This document shows, piece by piece, positions 50,633 through 58,812 of a stretch of 64,000 bases of DNA; within the stretch, counting starts at the first letter, position 1, and every line of letters begins with the position of its first letter. Under the pieces are notes generated by a model, which was not told the DNA's origin, made no database searches, and worked only from the letters and a program-made list of their open reading frames with translations. A program made the position numbers and the translations under genes. The stretch spans positions 62,001 through 126,000 of the forward strand of contig NZ_QQBJ01000016.1 of NCBI RefSeq assembly GCF_003347205.1, given 5' to 3'. Source of the DNA: Mycolicibacterium moriokaense. GTDB taxonomy: Bacteria; Actinomycetota; Actinomycetes; Mycobacteriales; Mycobacteriaceae.

Positions 50633-52029
50633 GGCGGTGTCCCGTCCGGTGGCGCAGGCGGCGCAGGCGCATCGGCAGGCACCGGCGCCTCGGCCGGAAG
50701 CAGCATCTGCGGCAACGTCGGCGGCGGCGGCGCGGGATCGGGAGCCATCGGCAGCGACGGCCCTGGCGGCGGCCCGTAGCCGGGCGGCGGCGGGATGTCA
50801 CCCGCCCCGGTGTACGCGGAAACCGCGGGCGGGTCGGTCGGCGGCGGCGGCGGCTGGCCCTCGTTCTCCGGGCGCAGCCTGTCCTCGCTGTAGCGCAGCA
50901 TGTAGTCCGGCGGGTTGGCCGACAGGAACGGGTTGAACGGCACCGGGATGTTGTTGATGTCGATCGAGTTCAGCGCGGGGCCGACGTATTGCGAGCACAG
51001 CTTGCCGGTCTCCGGGGAGGTGACGTTTTCCAGCGCCCCGATCATGGTGCAGATCGCCCACGTCGGATTCGACAGGTTGTTCAACACGAACACGCCACTT
51101 GCCGCGCCGGTGCGCGGGTCGAACATGTTGACGGCGTTGGCGATCGAGTGAGGCGCGATGTGCAGAACGTTCTCGAGGTCCAACCGGTGATCGGCCAGGG
51201 TCTGGGTGACGTCGGCGAGCAACCGGATCTGCTCCGAGGTCTTGTCGCGTGTGCCGGCGATGAACCGTTGCGTCTCGCCGACGACCTCCGACAGGTTCTT
51301 CAAGGCGCCGTCGAGGTCGGACCTGCTGTTGTTGACGACGCTGGTCAACGTCGCGAAGTTGTTCTGGAACTGCACGATCTGGTCGTTGCTGTCGCGCAGG
51401 GCGGTGACGAACGTCTGCAGGTTCGCGATCGTGTCGGCGATGTTTCCGCTGCCGTCGGCCAGGATTCTGCCGACACCGGACAGTTGGGCCAGCGTCTGAC
51501 GCAGCTTGGCGCCGTTGCCGTTCAGCGCGTTGGAGGCGCTGTCGATGAAGTGTCCGACCGAACCCGTCGACATACCCTTGTCCGGGCCGAGTTCGGAGGC
51601 CAGCCGCATCAGCTGTTCTTTGACCTCGTCCCACTCGACGGGGATTGCGGTGCGCTCCAACGGGATCACCGCGCCGTCGGCCATCTTCGGGCCCGATTCG
51701 TAGGCGGGCGCGAGTTGAACGTAGCGCGCCGAGATCAGGTTCTGGGCGACGATGACGGCCTTGGCGTCGGCGGGGACGGAGAACTTCCGGTTCACCGACA
51801 GCGTCATCTTGGCCTGGGTGCCCACCGGCTCGATCGAGTCGATGGTGCCGACCTTGACGCCCGCGATACGGACCTCGTCGCCGGGGTAGATGGCGACCGT
51901 CTTGGTGAAGTAGGCGGTGATGGTGTTGGGCCGCAGGAAGGTCTGCTGGATCACCACGGCGATGCCGCCGACGAGCGCCACCGCGAGCAGCCCTGCGAGT
52001 ACCGCTCTGAGGAATCGATTGCGAGTCAT
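50629..52029 (-). CDS. mceD: Mce family protein MceD
   Basis: 466 aa from the ATG at 52029, overlapping the mceC stop by four bases; an upstream in-frame ATG is less likely. Anchor LAGLLAVALVGGIAVVIQ, MCE domain with VRIAGVKVGTIDSIEPVG, helical channel region with LKNLSEVVGETQRFI, and a Pro-rich tail (about residues 390-466). Confidence 0.92.
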   Translation of the reverse strand: MTRNRFLRAVLAGLLAVALVGGIAVVIQQTFLRPNTITAYFTKTVAIYPGDEVRIAGVKVGTIDSIEPVGTQAKMTLSVNRKFSVPADAKAVIVAQNLISARYVQLAPAYESGPKMADGAVIPLERTAIPVEWDEVKEQLMRLASELGPDKGMSTGSVGHFIDSASNALNGNGAKLRQTLAQLSGVGRILADGSGNIADTIANLQTFVTALRDSNDQIVQFQNNFATLTSVVNNSRSDLDGALKNLSEVVGETQRFIAGTRDKTSEQIRLLADVTQTLADHRLDLENVLHIAPHSIANAVNMFDPRTGAASGVFVLNNLSNPTWAICTMIGALENVTSPETGKLCSQYVGPALNSIDINNIPVPFNPFLSANPPDYMLRYSEDRLRPENEGQPPPPPTDPPAVSAYTGAGDIPPPPGYGPPPGPSLPMAPDPAPPPPTLPQMLLPAEAPVPADAPAPPAPPDGTPP

Positions 52030-53129
52030 GGCGGCGGCGGCCCCCATTTCTCGTTCTCCGGCGGAATGCCGTTGTACGGGAACGGGAGTTCGGCGCGGGG
52101 TCCGGCGTTGTCGGGCGGCTGCCCTGCGTCGGTACCGCGCCGGAAGCCGAACGCGTAGTCGAAGAACGGCTGGAAGATCTCGCCGAAGAAGATGTTCGGA
52201 ATGTATGCCTGGTAGTACGGGCCGTTGCCGATGGTCTCGCCGAGCGTGGTCTGGAACTTCGCCAGCCCCGGAAGCGCCTTGGCGATGTTGTCGCGGTTCT
52301 TCTCCAGCACCGCGGTCACCGAGTTGAGCTTGTCCAGCGTCGGGGCCAGCTTCTCTTCGTTGTCGTGGATCAGGCCCGACAGTTGCTTGGCCAGTTCCGA
52401 CGTGTGGGCCAGCAACTCGACGATCGCGTAGCGCCGCTCGTTGAGCACGGCCACCAGGTCGTTGGCGTTGAGGATCAACGTGTTCACCTGGGCGCTGCGG
52501 TCGGACAGGATCTTGGTGACATCGGCGCCATCGGTGAGCAGCTTGCCGAGGGTGTCGTCGCGGTCGTTGATCGCCTGCGACAGCCTGCTGATGCCGTCGA
52601 AGGCCGGGCCGAGTTGCGGCGCAACCTGATCCAGCGTGTCGGACAGCGTGTTCAAGGACTGGTTGAGCGACGCGGTGTCCGTTCCCGCCGTGTTGGTCGT
52701 CAACTCGCTGACCGCCTCGGTCAGGGAGTACGGCGACGCGGTGCGCGACACAGGGATGACGTCCATCGGATGCATGGTGTCGGCACCGGCCGATTCCAGG
52801 GTCAGCACGCGTTCGCCGAGCAGCGTGCCCGTTCGCACGTGCGCGGTGGTGTCCGAGCCGAGTTCGACGCCGCCGTCGATGGCGAATGTCACCAGGGCGT
52901 TGGGGCCTTTGAGCCCGACGTCGGAGACGCTGCCGACCTTGATGCCCGCGATGGTGACATCGTTGCCGGCGGTCAGGCCTCCCGCGTCGGAGAACTGGGC
53001 CTGATACCTGATGGCGGTCGCCAGCGATGTCAACGACTCTGGCGACAACCCGACCAGGACGATGAGGACGGCCAGGACCACTCCCATGAATCCCGTTCGG
53101 ATGAGTCTGTTTCCGCGATACTTCAACAT
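52026..53129 (-). CDS. mceC: Mce family protein MceC
   Basis: 367 aa from the ATG at 53129. Anchor FMGVVLAVLIVLVGLS, MCE domain with VTIAGIKVGSVSDVGLKG, and a helical stalk (LNSVTAVLEKNRDNIAKAL) ending in a short Pro-rich tail. It overlaps mceB by one base (TGATG) and mceD by four. Confidence 0.92.
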   Translation of the reverse strand: MLKYRGNRLIRTGFMGVVLAVLIVLVGLSPESLTSLATAIRYQAQFSDAGGLTAGNDVTIAGIKVGSVSDVGLKGPNALVTFAIDGGVELGSDTTAHVRTGTLLGERVLTLESAGADTMHPMDVIPVSRTASPYSLTEAVSELTTNTAGTDTASLNQSLNTLSDTLDQVAPQLGPAFDGISRLSQAINDRDDTLGKLLTDGADVTKILSDRSAQVNTLILNANDLVAVLNERRYAIVELLAHTSELAKQLSGLIHDNEEKLAPTLDKLNSVTAVLEKNRDNIAKALPGLAKFQTTLGETIGNGPYYQAYIPNIFFGEIFQPFFDYAFGFRRGTDAGQPPDNAGPRAELPFPYNGIPPENEKWGPPPP

Positions 53130-54154
53130 CAGGGCTCGGCACACCTCCCCCCGTCTTGGTTGATCCAGGGGAACTCGGCGGTGCGGCCCTGCAGGTCGGT
53201 CACCCGCCACTTGAGCTGGCAGATGTAGTAGTTGAAGAAGCTGCCGTAGGAGCCGGTGCGGACCAGCTTGCGGTAGTTCTCGGGCGCCTTCTGCAAGCCG
53301 GTGTCGAGTCGGTCCTTCTGGCCGTCCATGTTGGTGGCCAACCGGTTCAGCTGATCGACAGTGCCCTTGAGGGGAGGGCGCACGTCGGTGAGCAGATCGG
53401 CGACGGATGCGCTGCCGTTGTCGAGGGATTCGATGGCGGTGGCGATCGGATCCTTCTCTGCGGCAAGCTGTGTCACCAATGTCTCCAGCTTTTCGATTGT
53501 GCCGGAGAACTTCTCGCCCTCCTTGCTGAGAGTGGAGAGCAGCGTGTGCAGGTTGTCGATCAGCGCCTGAATCGTCTGGTTGTGGTCGGCCAGCGCCGTC
53601 GTGAACCCCGAGGTGTTGGACAGCAGCGACTGCAGGGTGCCGCCCTGCCCCTGGAAGATCTGAATCAGCGAGGCCGACAGGGCGTTGACGTCCTGCGGAT
53701 TCAAGCCGCGGATCACCGGCTTCAACCCGCCCAGCAGCAGGTCGAGGTCGAGTGCGCCGGACGTCCGCTCCGCGGGGATCGTCGACCCCGGCGGCAACCG
53801 CTTGTCACCGGGGCCGTCGACCAGTTCCAGATACCGGTCGCCGACGAGGTTGAGGTAACGCACCGCCACGCGGGTTCCGTTGGTCATCTGCACTGCCGGA
53901 TCGGCGTCGAACGTCACCAGCGCCGTCTTGTCCTTCTGAAGCTTGACACCGTTGACGGTGCCGACGCGCATCCCGCCGACGCGTACCGACTGCCCGACCT
54001 TGAGTCGCGATGCGTCGGTGAACACGGCCTTGTAATCCTTGGTCGAGCCGGTCTGGTACTGGCCGAAGATGAAGAACAGGCAGGCGGTCAGCACCGCCAT
54101 GACGACGCCGAAGACGCCGAACTTGATCAGCGTCGGACGCGTTGACCGCTTCAT
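53129..54154 (-). CDS. mceB: Mce family protein MceB
   Basis: 341 aa from the ATG at 54154. Anchor FGVFGVVMAVLTACLFFIF, MCE domain with VRVGGMRVGTVNGVKLQK and RYLNLVGDRYLELVDGP, then a helical region (TIEKLETLVTQLAAEKD). Two C-terminal Cys (YYICQLKW and GGRCAEP) are typical of MceB proteins. It overlaps mceA by four bases. Confidence 0.92.
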   Translation of the reverse strand: MKRSTRPTLIKFGVFGVVMAVLTACLFFIFGQYQTGSTKDYKAVFTDASRLKVGQSVRVGGMRVGTVNGVKLQKDKTALVTFDADPAVQMTNGTRVAVRYLNLVGDRYLELVDGPGDKRLPPGSTIPAERTSGALDLDLLLGGLKPVIRGLNPQDVNALSASLIQIFQGQGGTLQSLLSNTSGFTTALADHNQTIQALIDNLHTLLSTLSKEGEKFSGTIEKLETLVTQLAAEKDPIATAIESLDNGSASVADLLTDVRPPLKGTVDQLNRLATNMDGQKDRLDTGLQKAPENYRKLVRTGSYGSFFNYYICQLKWRVTDLQGRTAEFPWINQDGGRCAEP

Positions 54155-55338
54155 CCCGGCTGCCCGATCTGGTACGTGTTCCGCGGCGGCCCGTCGATGT
54201 GGCCGAACATGAAGTTCTTGATCGCTTCGGCGTTCAGCACGATGCCGGGATAGGTGCGGCGCCACGGGTTGGTTCCGGTGTCCGCGACGACGTAGGGCGG
54301 CACGCTCTCGAACGGCAGGTCGGGCAGACCGGTGCACTGGGGTCCGCCCGTCGCGCCCGCCTTGGGCAGGTCCATCGGGTACCGGTAGCGCTCCTGGCCC
54401 CACAGGAAGCCGGCCAGCACCACGACGCCCGGCTTCTTCAGCGGCGGCCTGCTGGCCGCATCCGCCATCCCGGACAGGGCGCACCACAGCGCCGGGTTGT
54501 ACTTGTTCAGCAGATCGGTGGTCGGCACCAGAAGATGTAGTACATCGGTGAGGGGTTGCCGGTTCGTGCCGATCACGTCGTTGCCGATGTCTGCGAGGCC
54601 GGTGACGCTGACGAGCGCGGCGTCGAGGTTCTGCTGCTGGTCGACGATCGTGTCGCTGATCCGCGTCGCGTTGTCGGCGACGGTGACGAAGTCCGGCGCG
54701 GCGTCGCTGTAGGCCGCCAGGACCTGCGGTGCGGTTTCCAGATCGTGGTTCAGCGCGGGCAGGCTCGGTTCGATCTTGGCCAGGTATGCGTCCAGGTCCG
54801 TCAGCATCTGGCCGATCTTCTCGCCGCGGCCGTTCACCGCCGACGCGATGGCGCCGAGGGTTTCGTTGAGCTTCGGGGGATCGATCTTCGACAGCACCGA
54901 CGTGAGGTTTTCGAACACGGTGTTGATCTCGACCATCACGTGCTGGGCGGCGAGCACCTGGCCCGCGCGCAGCGATTCCGGTGACGGGTCCGGCGGGAAG
55001 ACGAACTGCACGTACTTGGCGCCGAACACCGTCGTCGAGGCGATGTCGACGAGCACATTGGCCGGTATCGCACTCAGCCGCTTCGGATCTATCGCCAGAT
55101 GAATGGCGGCTCCACCGTTGGGCAGTTGCTCTATCGAGTCGACCTTGCCCACCTGCACTCCGCGGATCTGCACCTTGGCGTCGGGGTTCATCACCAGGCC
55201 GGCGCGCTGGGCCATCACGGTCACGGGCACGCTCTCGGTGAACCCGCCGCGGAAAAGGGTCGCGGCAAGCGCGATCACCGCGAGGATCGCGACGACGGTG
55301 GCGACGCCCGTCAAGGCGCGCAGTGCACGTCCTGTCAC
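54151..55338 (-). CDS. mceA: Mce family protein MceA
   Basis: 395 aa from the GTG at 55338. Anchor VATVVAILAVIALAATLF, MCE domain with VQIRGVQVGKVDSIEQLP, FGAKYVQFVFPPDPSPESLR, and a conserved C-terminal segment (GIVLNAEAIKNFMFGHIDG). First gene of the operon. The usual two yrbE (MlaE-type) permease genes that normally precede mceA are absent; 664 bases without a gene lie upstream. The promoter module is at 55430-55459. Confidence 0.92.
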   Translation of the reverse strand: MTGRALRALTGVATVVAILAVIALAATLFRGGFTESVPVTVMAQRAGLVMNPDAKVQIRGVQVGKVDSIEQLPNGGAAIHLAIDPKRLSAIPANVLVDIASTTVFGAKYVQFVFPPDPSPESLRAGQVLAAQHVMVEINTVFENLTSVLSKIDPPKLNETLGAIASAVNGRGEKIGQMLTDLDAYLAKIEPSLPALNHDLETAPQVLAAYSDAAPDFVTVADNATRISDTIVDQQQNLDAALVSVTGLADIGNDVIGTNRQPLTDVLHLLVPTTDLLNKYNPALWCALSGMADAASRPPLKKPGVVVLAGFLWGQERYRYPMDLPKAGATGGPQCTGLPDLPFESVPPYVVADTGTNPWRRTYPGIVLNAEAIKNFMFGHIDGPPRNTYQIGQPG

Positions 55339-56002
55339 CCCGTCGCCGATCGCGTCACGCGACTCCGCAATGGATGCGATTCACAGTGCCCCCAGAGACC
55401 TGATGCCGTTACCCCCGGCTCGGGCCAGGACTCTACCGGCGGACCAAGTATTTGGTCAACGTCGCAGGAAGCGGAATGCTCATCAGCAACGCGCCGGCAC
55501 CGATGTCTGCGCCTCGGGTGTGGCTCCATCGATCCCCCTGAAGTGACCGGCATGCGCCTGGGGCGAGGCTTATTATCTAAAAATAACAATAATTGGTCAA
55601 TACCGAAGCCGCGTTCGCTGGGAACGCATACCTCGGTATCGGTCGGTGATCGAGCCGCCATCGCGCCTCCCCTGCGGCAGCCGTGTAGTGGCACGGTAGG
55701 AGATGGCCTCGACCCATGCATCGGTATTCGCAGATTGACTCACCGTGCACCGCCCGATTCGAATGCTGGATTGTATCCGGAGTGCCGAAAACCGCTGCGG
55801 CCTAGCGCCTTCAACAATATTGACGCACCCGTCGATCCGGTGTTTGCATCCATATCGGGCACCCCGAAGATTCGCGACGTTTTCCTCGGTGCTGTCGCAC
55901 CGGTGTGACAGCCGCGATCAAAATGATTCGTGCTGGCATGAGTCGGGTTATGGTTTCCTCGCCTGAGACGACCATGCGAAAGTTCGCCAGCGGCGTCAAC
56001 AG
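55339..56002. other. 664-bp gene-free region where yrbE genes would be expected
   Basis: No ORF here looks real, and none has the hydrophobic profile of YrbE. It contains the mceA promoter module (55430-55459). An unusually AT-rich stretch lies at about 55569-55600 (TTATTATCTAAAAATAACAA, followed by TAATTGGTCAATACC), rare in this GC-rich DNA. The rest shows nothing recognisable. Confidence 0.7.
55430..55459 (-). promoter_or_regulatory. mceA promoter/operator module, motif copy 4
   Basis: On the minus strand TTGACC (55459-55454), 18-base spacer, TAGAGT (55435-55430). The operator GACCAAGTATTTGGTC (55442-55457) is a palindrome with 6-bp arms. It matches the module at 40019-40047 in -35, operator and -10, including the following TCC. 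It is 92 bases upstream of the mceA start. Confidence 0.78.
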
Positions 56003-57193
56003 CTACCTGGTCTTCACGGGCAGCTGTGCCCAACCCCGAACGCTGGACGTATGCGCCTTCCTGGCACTGGCATGGTCGACGTCCCAGTCGGTCCAGCGCT
56101 TGAGAACCTCTTCGAACGCGACGCGCCCCTCGAGGCGGGCAAGCGCCGATCCGAGACAGAAGTGCAGGCCCTGTCCGAAGCTGAGATGACCGCCCGTGCG
56201 GTGGATGTCGTAACGATCGGGGTCGGTGAACCTGGTCTCGTCGCGGTTGGCCGAACCGTTGAGCAGCAACATGTATGACCCTTCGGCCACGGTGCGGCCG
56301 TACCACTCGACGTCGGCGGCGACATAGCGGGCCTGGACGGGCGACGGCGGCTCGTAGCGCAGGGTCTCCTCCACCGCCGATGGGATCAACGACGGATCTG
56401 CAACCAATTCTCTTCTCTGATCGGGATGTTCACCGAGCAGTTGTCCCATGAACCCGATCAGGCGCGCAGTGGTCTCGTTCCCGGCGCCGGCGATCATCGC
56501 GGTGTAGGCCAGTACCTCGGTGCGCTCCAACCGACGTCGGGTCCCGTCGGATTCCTCGATCTCGGCGTTGAGCAGTTCGGTCATCAGGTCGTCGGACGGG
56601 TGCGTGGCCCTCCACTCGATGTACTCGGCGAACATCGCGATGGAGTCCGCGATGATGCTCTGGCTGAGGTCACCCTCTTCGCCGTGCTGCGAATCAATGG
56701 TGATGCTCATGTCGTTGCGGTCGCGGATCAGCTGTTGGCCCTCTTCGGGAATGCCCAGCAGATAGCCGATCGTCCGCATCGGCATGAAAGCGCCCAGATC
56801 GGTGACGAAGTCGAAGCCGTCGGCATCGAGAAGCGGATCCAGTGCGCTCACGCAGAACTCGCGGACCAAGTCTTCGACGGCCAGCATTCGCCGTGGTGTG
56901 AAGACGCGCGACAACAGGCGCCGATGCAGATCGTGCAGGGGCGGATCCTCGAACAGCAGGATGCCCGGCGGCACCTCGATGCCGCTGAACAGGATGTCCG
57001 CAGTGGTCCCGCGCCCGGAGCGGTATGTCTGCCAATCCGGAAGTGCCTGCGCCACATCGTCGTAGCGGCTCAAGGCGTAGAAGTTGTACTTGTCATTGAA
57101 GTACAGCGGCGCGTCTTGCCGCAGCCGTTTCCACACCGGATACGGATCGTCGTCGATCGCGTGGTCGAACGGGTCGTAGTAGGCGTCTGTCAT
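56003..57193 (-). CDS. cytochrome P450, copy B
   Basis: 396 aa. I-helix AGAGNETTA, ExxR in EETLR, heme loop FGQGLHFCLG with Cys at about residue 346. Strong similarity along its whole length to copy A at 21454. Its start overlaps the stop of the AveC-like gene by four bases, so the order small membrane protein - AveC-like - P450 forms a tightly coupled operon. Confidence 0.93.
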   Translation of the reverse strand: MTDAYYDPFDHAIDDDPYPVWKRLRQDAPLYFNDKYNFYALSRYDDVAQALPDWQTYRSGRGTTADILFSGIEVPPGILLFEDPPLHDLHRRLLSRVFTPRRMLAVEDLVREFCVSALDPLLDADGFDFVTDLGAFMPMRTIGYLLGIPEEGQQLIRDRNDMSITIDSQHGEEGDLSQSIIADSIAMFAEYIEWRATHPSDDLMTELLNAEIEESDGTRRRLERTEVLAYTAMIAGAGNETTARLIGFMGQLLGEHPDQRRELVADPSLIPSAVEETLRYEPPSPVQARYVAADVEWYGRTVAEGSYMLLLNGSANRDETRFTDPDRYDIHRTGGHLSFGQGLHFCLGSALARLEGRVAFEEVLKRWTDWDVDHASARKAHTSSVRGWAQLPVKTR

Positions 57194-57975
57194 CGCGGCT
57201 GATTCGGTACGCCGGGGAACAGTTGCTCACCCGTTCCGGAGGTCACATAGCCCAGCTGCTTGGTGATCAGATGGGGCGCGAAAACCGCTGCGTAGAGCGC
57301 GTTTCCGATGACAATCACAGCGACGATCGACAGCACCGCCGATTGCACCCGCGTGTTGGCGACCTTGTCCGACCACATCTCGATGACGTTGCGCCCCTCG
57401 GCATCCGTCCGGCCGAGCAGGTAGGTGAAGACCATCATCTGTACGCCCATCGCGATGGCGTCGTAGATGGGGTACTGATGCAGGGTGCCCTCGAACAGCC
57501 CCAGGCCGGGTAACACGTACGCGTAGTAGAAGACGCCGAGGTGCGCCCCGAGGCCGGCGTTGAAGATCAGCGCCCAGCAGAAACCGACGACCAGTCCGAC
57601 GCTGAGAAGCGTTATCGGCCTGCGCCATCCGAAGCGCGCACTGAGCCGTCTGCCCAACGCCGCACCGATCACCGCGGGCAGACAGAAGTAGCCGATGTAG
57701 CCGACGGGCACCGACGACGGCAGCCCACCCCAGGTCATGTTCAGCGGCCACCACGACGGCATGCGCGGCAACGCCGGCGGGAACTGCGCGTACATCGCCC
57801 AGTCGTAGGGCGCTTCGATCCAGGAGAACGAGATGGCCGAGATGCAGAGCAGCAACAGCGGGTGCAGCCTGCGACGGCGAATGCTCAGATACACCCCGGC
57901 GACGGTGAACAGGATGCCGCTGGCCCAGCCGAAGATGACCGACGCCGTCAGCAACGGTGTCAGTTCGGTGCTCAC
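57190..57975 (-). CDS. AveC-family (spirocyclase-like) polytopic membrane protein, copy 2
   Basis: 261 aa from the GTG at 57975 with GAGGAG upstream; the longer open frame is not coding before this. Six to seven hydrophobic segments (for example VIFGWASGILFTVAGVYL, LLSVGLVVGFCWALIFNAG, VLSIVAVIVIGNALYAAVF). SWIEAPYDW matches VWQDPIMNW of copy 1. It is about 120 residues shorter than copy 1, mostly at the N-terminus and in a loop. It overlaps the small upstream gene and the P450 gene by four bases each. Confidence 0.78.
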   Translation of the reverse strand: MSTELTPLLTASVIFGWASGILFTVAGVYLSIRRRRLHPLLLLCISAISFSWIEAPYDWAMYAQFPPALPRMPSWWPLNMTWGGLPSSVPVGYIGYFCLPAVIGAALGRRLSARFGWRRPITLLSVGLVVGFCWALIFNAGLGAHLGVFYYAYVLPGLGLFEGTLHQYPIYDAIAMGVQMMVFTYLLGRTDAEGRNVIEMWSDKVANTRVQSAVLSIVAVIVIGNALYAAVFAPHLITKQLGYVTSGTGEQLFPGVPNQPR

Positions 57976-58097
57976 CGCTGGTGCTCCTCGCCGGAGTCGC
58001 TGACGTGGCCACGGGCTTCGGGATCGAAATAGAGGACCAGGCCGAAGATGACGGCGATCAGCCCGAACAGCGTGCCCAGCATGATGAGTTGGCCCAC
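57972..58097 (-). CDS. 41-aa single-pass membrane protein
   Basis: Small gene from a GTG at 58097 (GGAAGGGG upstream). One hydrophobic helix (LIMLGTLFGLIAVIFGLVLY, residues 4-23) followed by a hydrophilic acidic tail ending in SDSGEEHQR. The stop overlaps the GTG of the AveC-like gene as GTGA, which supports real translation. Unknown family; it could be a subunit or stabiliser of the AveC-like protein. Confidence 0.65.
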   Translation of the reverse strand: MGQLIMLGTLFGLIAVIFGLVLYFDPEARGHVSDSGEEHQR

Positions 58098-58130
58098 GGA
58101 CAGCCCCTTCCGCGACGTCGATCGGACAGA

Positions 58131-58148
58131 TAATAGTGGACACTATTA
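58131..58148. promoter_or_regulatory. palindromic operator TAATAGTGGACACTATTA, copy 2
   Basis: Perfect 8-bp arms with a two-base centre, between the small membrane protein/AveC/P450 operon and tetR. The related site is at 45336-45357. Confidence 0.8.
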
Positions 58149-58173
58149 AACGGGGTTGGTCAAGGCAACTATC

Positions 58174-58812
58174 GTGAGCGCTGTGAAGACGACGGCTCGG
58201 GCTGCCCGCCGCCCTCCCGGCGAGCCACGCAGACTCCTGCTCGACGCCGCGCGTGAGCTTTTCGCCCGCAAGGACTATCGCAGCACCACCACGCGCGAGA
58301 TCGCCGAGAGCGCCGGCGTCACCGAGTACCTGCTCTTCCGGCACTTCGGCTCCAAGGCCGGACTGTTCCGGGAGGCGCTGGTGCTGCCGTTCACCAGCAT
58401 CGTCGACGAGTTCGCCCAGACGTGGCAGGCGCTGATACCCGATGAGACCAACGAAGACGAACTGGCCCGCCATTTCGTCGAGAAGGTCTACGACGTGGTG
58501 CTCGAGCACCGGGGGCTGCTGCTGACGCTTGTCGCCTCGGAGGCATTCAGCGAGGACGAGTTGGCCGACGCCGGTGTCGCCGACATCAGGCGGGCCCTGT
58601 CGGTGTTGGGGCAGATCAGCGTCGAGGGCATGCAGTTGCGCGGATTGCATTCCGACCAGCCCGACCTGCCCGCGCACTCGACGATGGCGATGATCGTCGG
58701 CATGGTGGCGTTGCGGTCGACGTTCTTCGGAAGCAAGCCGCCGTCACGGGACGCGATCGTCGACGAACTGGTGCAGGCGACACTGCACGGCTTCCTGCAT
58801 CGCGGCGACTGA
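58174..58812 (+). CDS. TetR-family transcriptional regulator
   Basis: 212 aa from the GTG at 58174 (a second GTG at 58183 is also possible). HTH at about residues 32-55 (TTREIAESAGVTEYLLFRHF), then a helical ligand domain. It is divergent from the AveC/P450 operon, with a perfect palindrome in the shared promoter 25 bases upstream of the start, so it is the likely repressor of that operon and of the dehydrogenase pair at 45.3 kb. Confidence 0.9.
   Translation: MSAVKTTARAARRPPGEPRRLLLDAARELFARKDYRSTTTREIAESAGVTEYLLFRHFGSKAGLFREALVLPFTSIVDEFAQTWQALIPDETNEDELARHFVEKVYDVVLEHRGLLLTLVASEAFSEDELADAGVADIRRALSVLGQISVEGMQLRGLHSDQPDLPAHSTMAMIVGMVALRSTFFGSKPPSRDAIVDELVQATLHGFLHRGD

Noticed and set aside
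55569-55600. AT-rich stretch considered as a phage attachment site or replication origin
   Set aside because: No integrase, tRNA, iterons or direct repeats nearby; an AT-rich promoter region or decayed DNA is the simpler reading.
55335-55721. Minus-strand ORF upstream of mceA considered as a YrbE remnant
   Set aside because: Its translation has no hydrophobic helices and no resemblance to MlaE/YrbE; it is Arg/Pro/Ser-rich like random frames.
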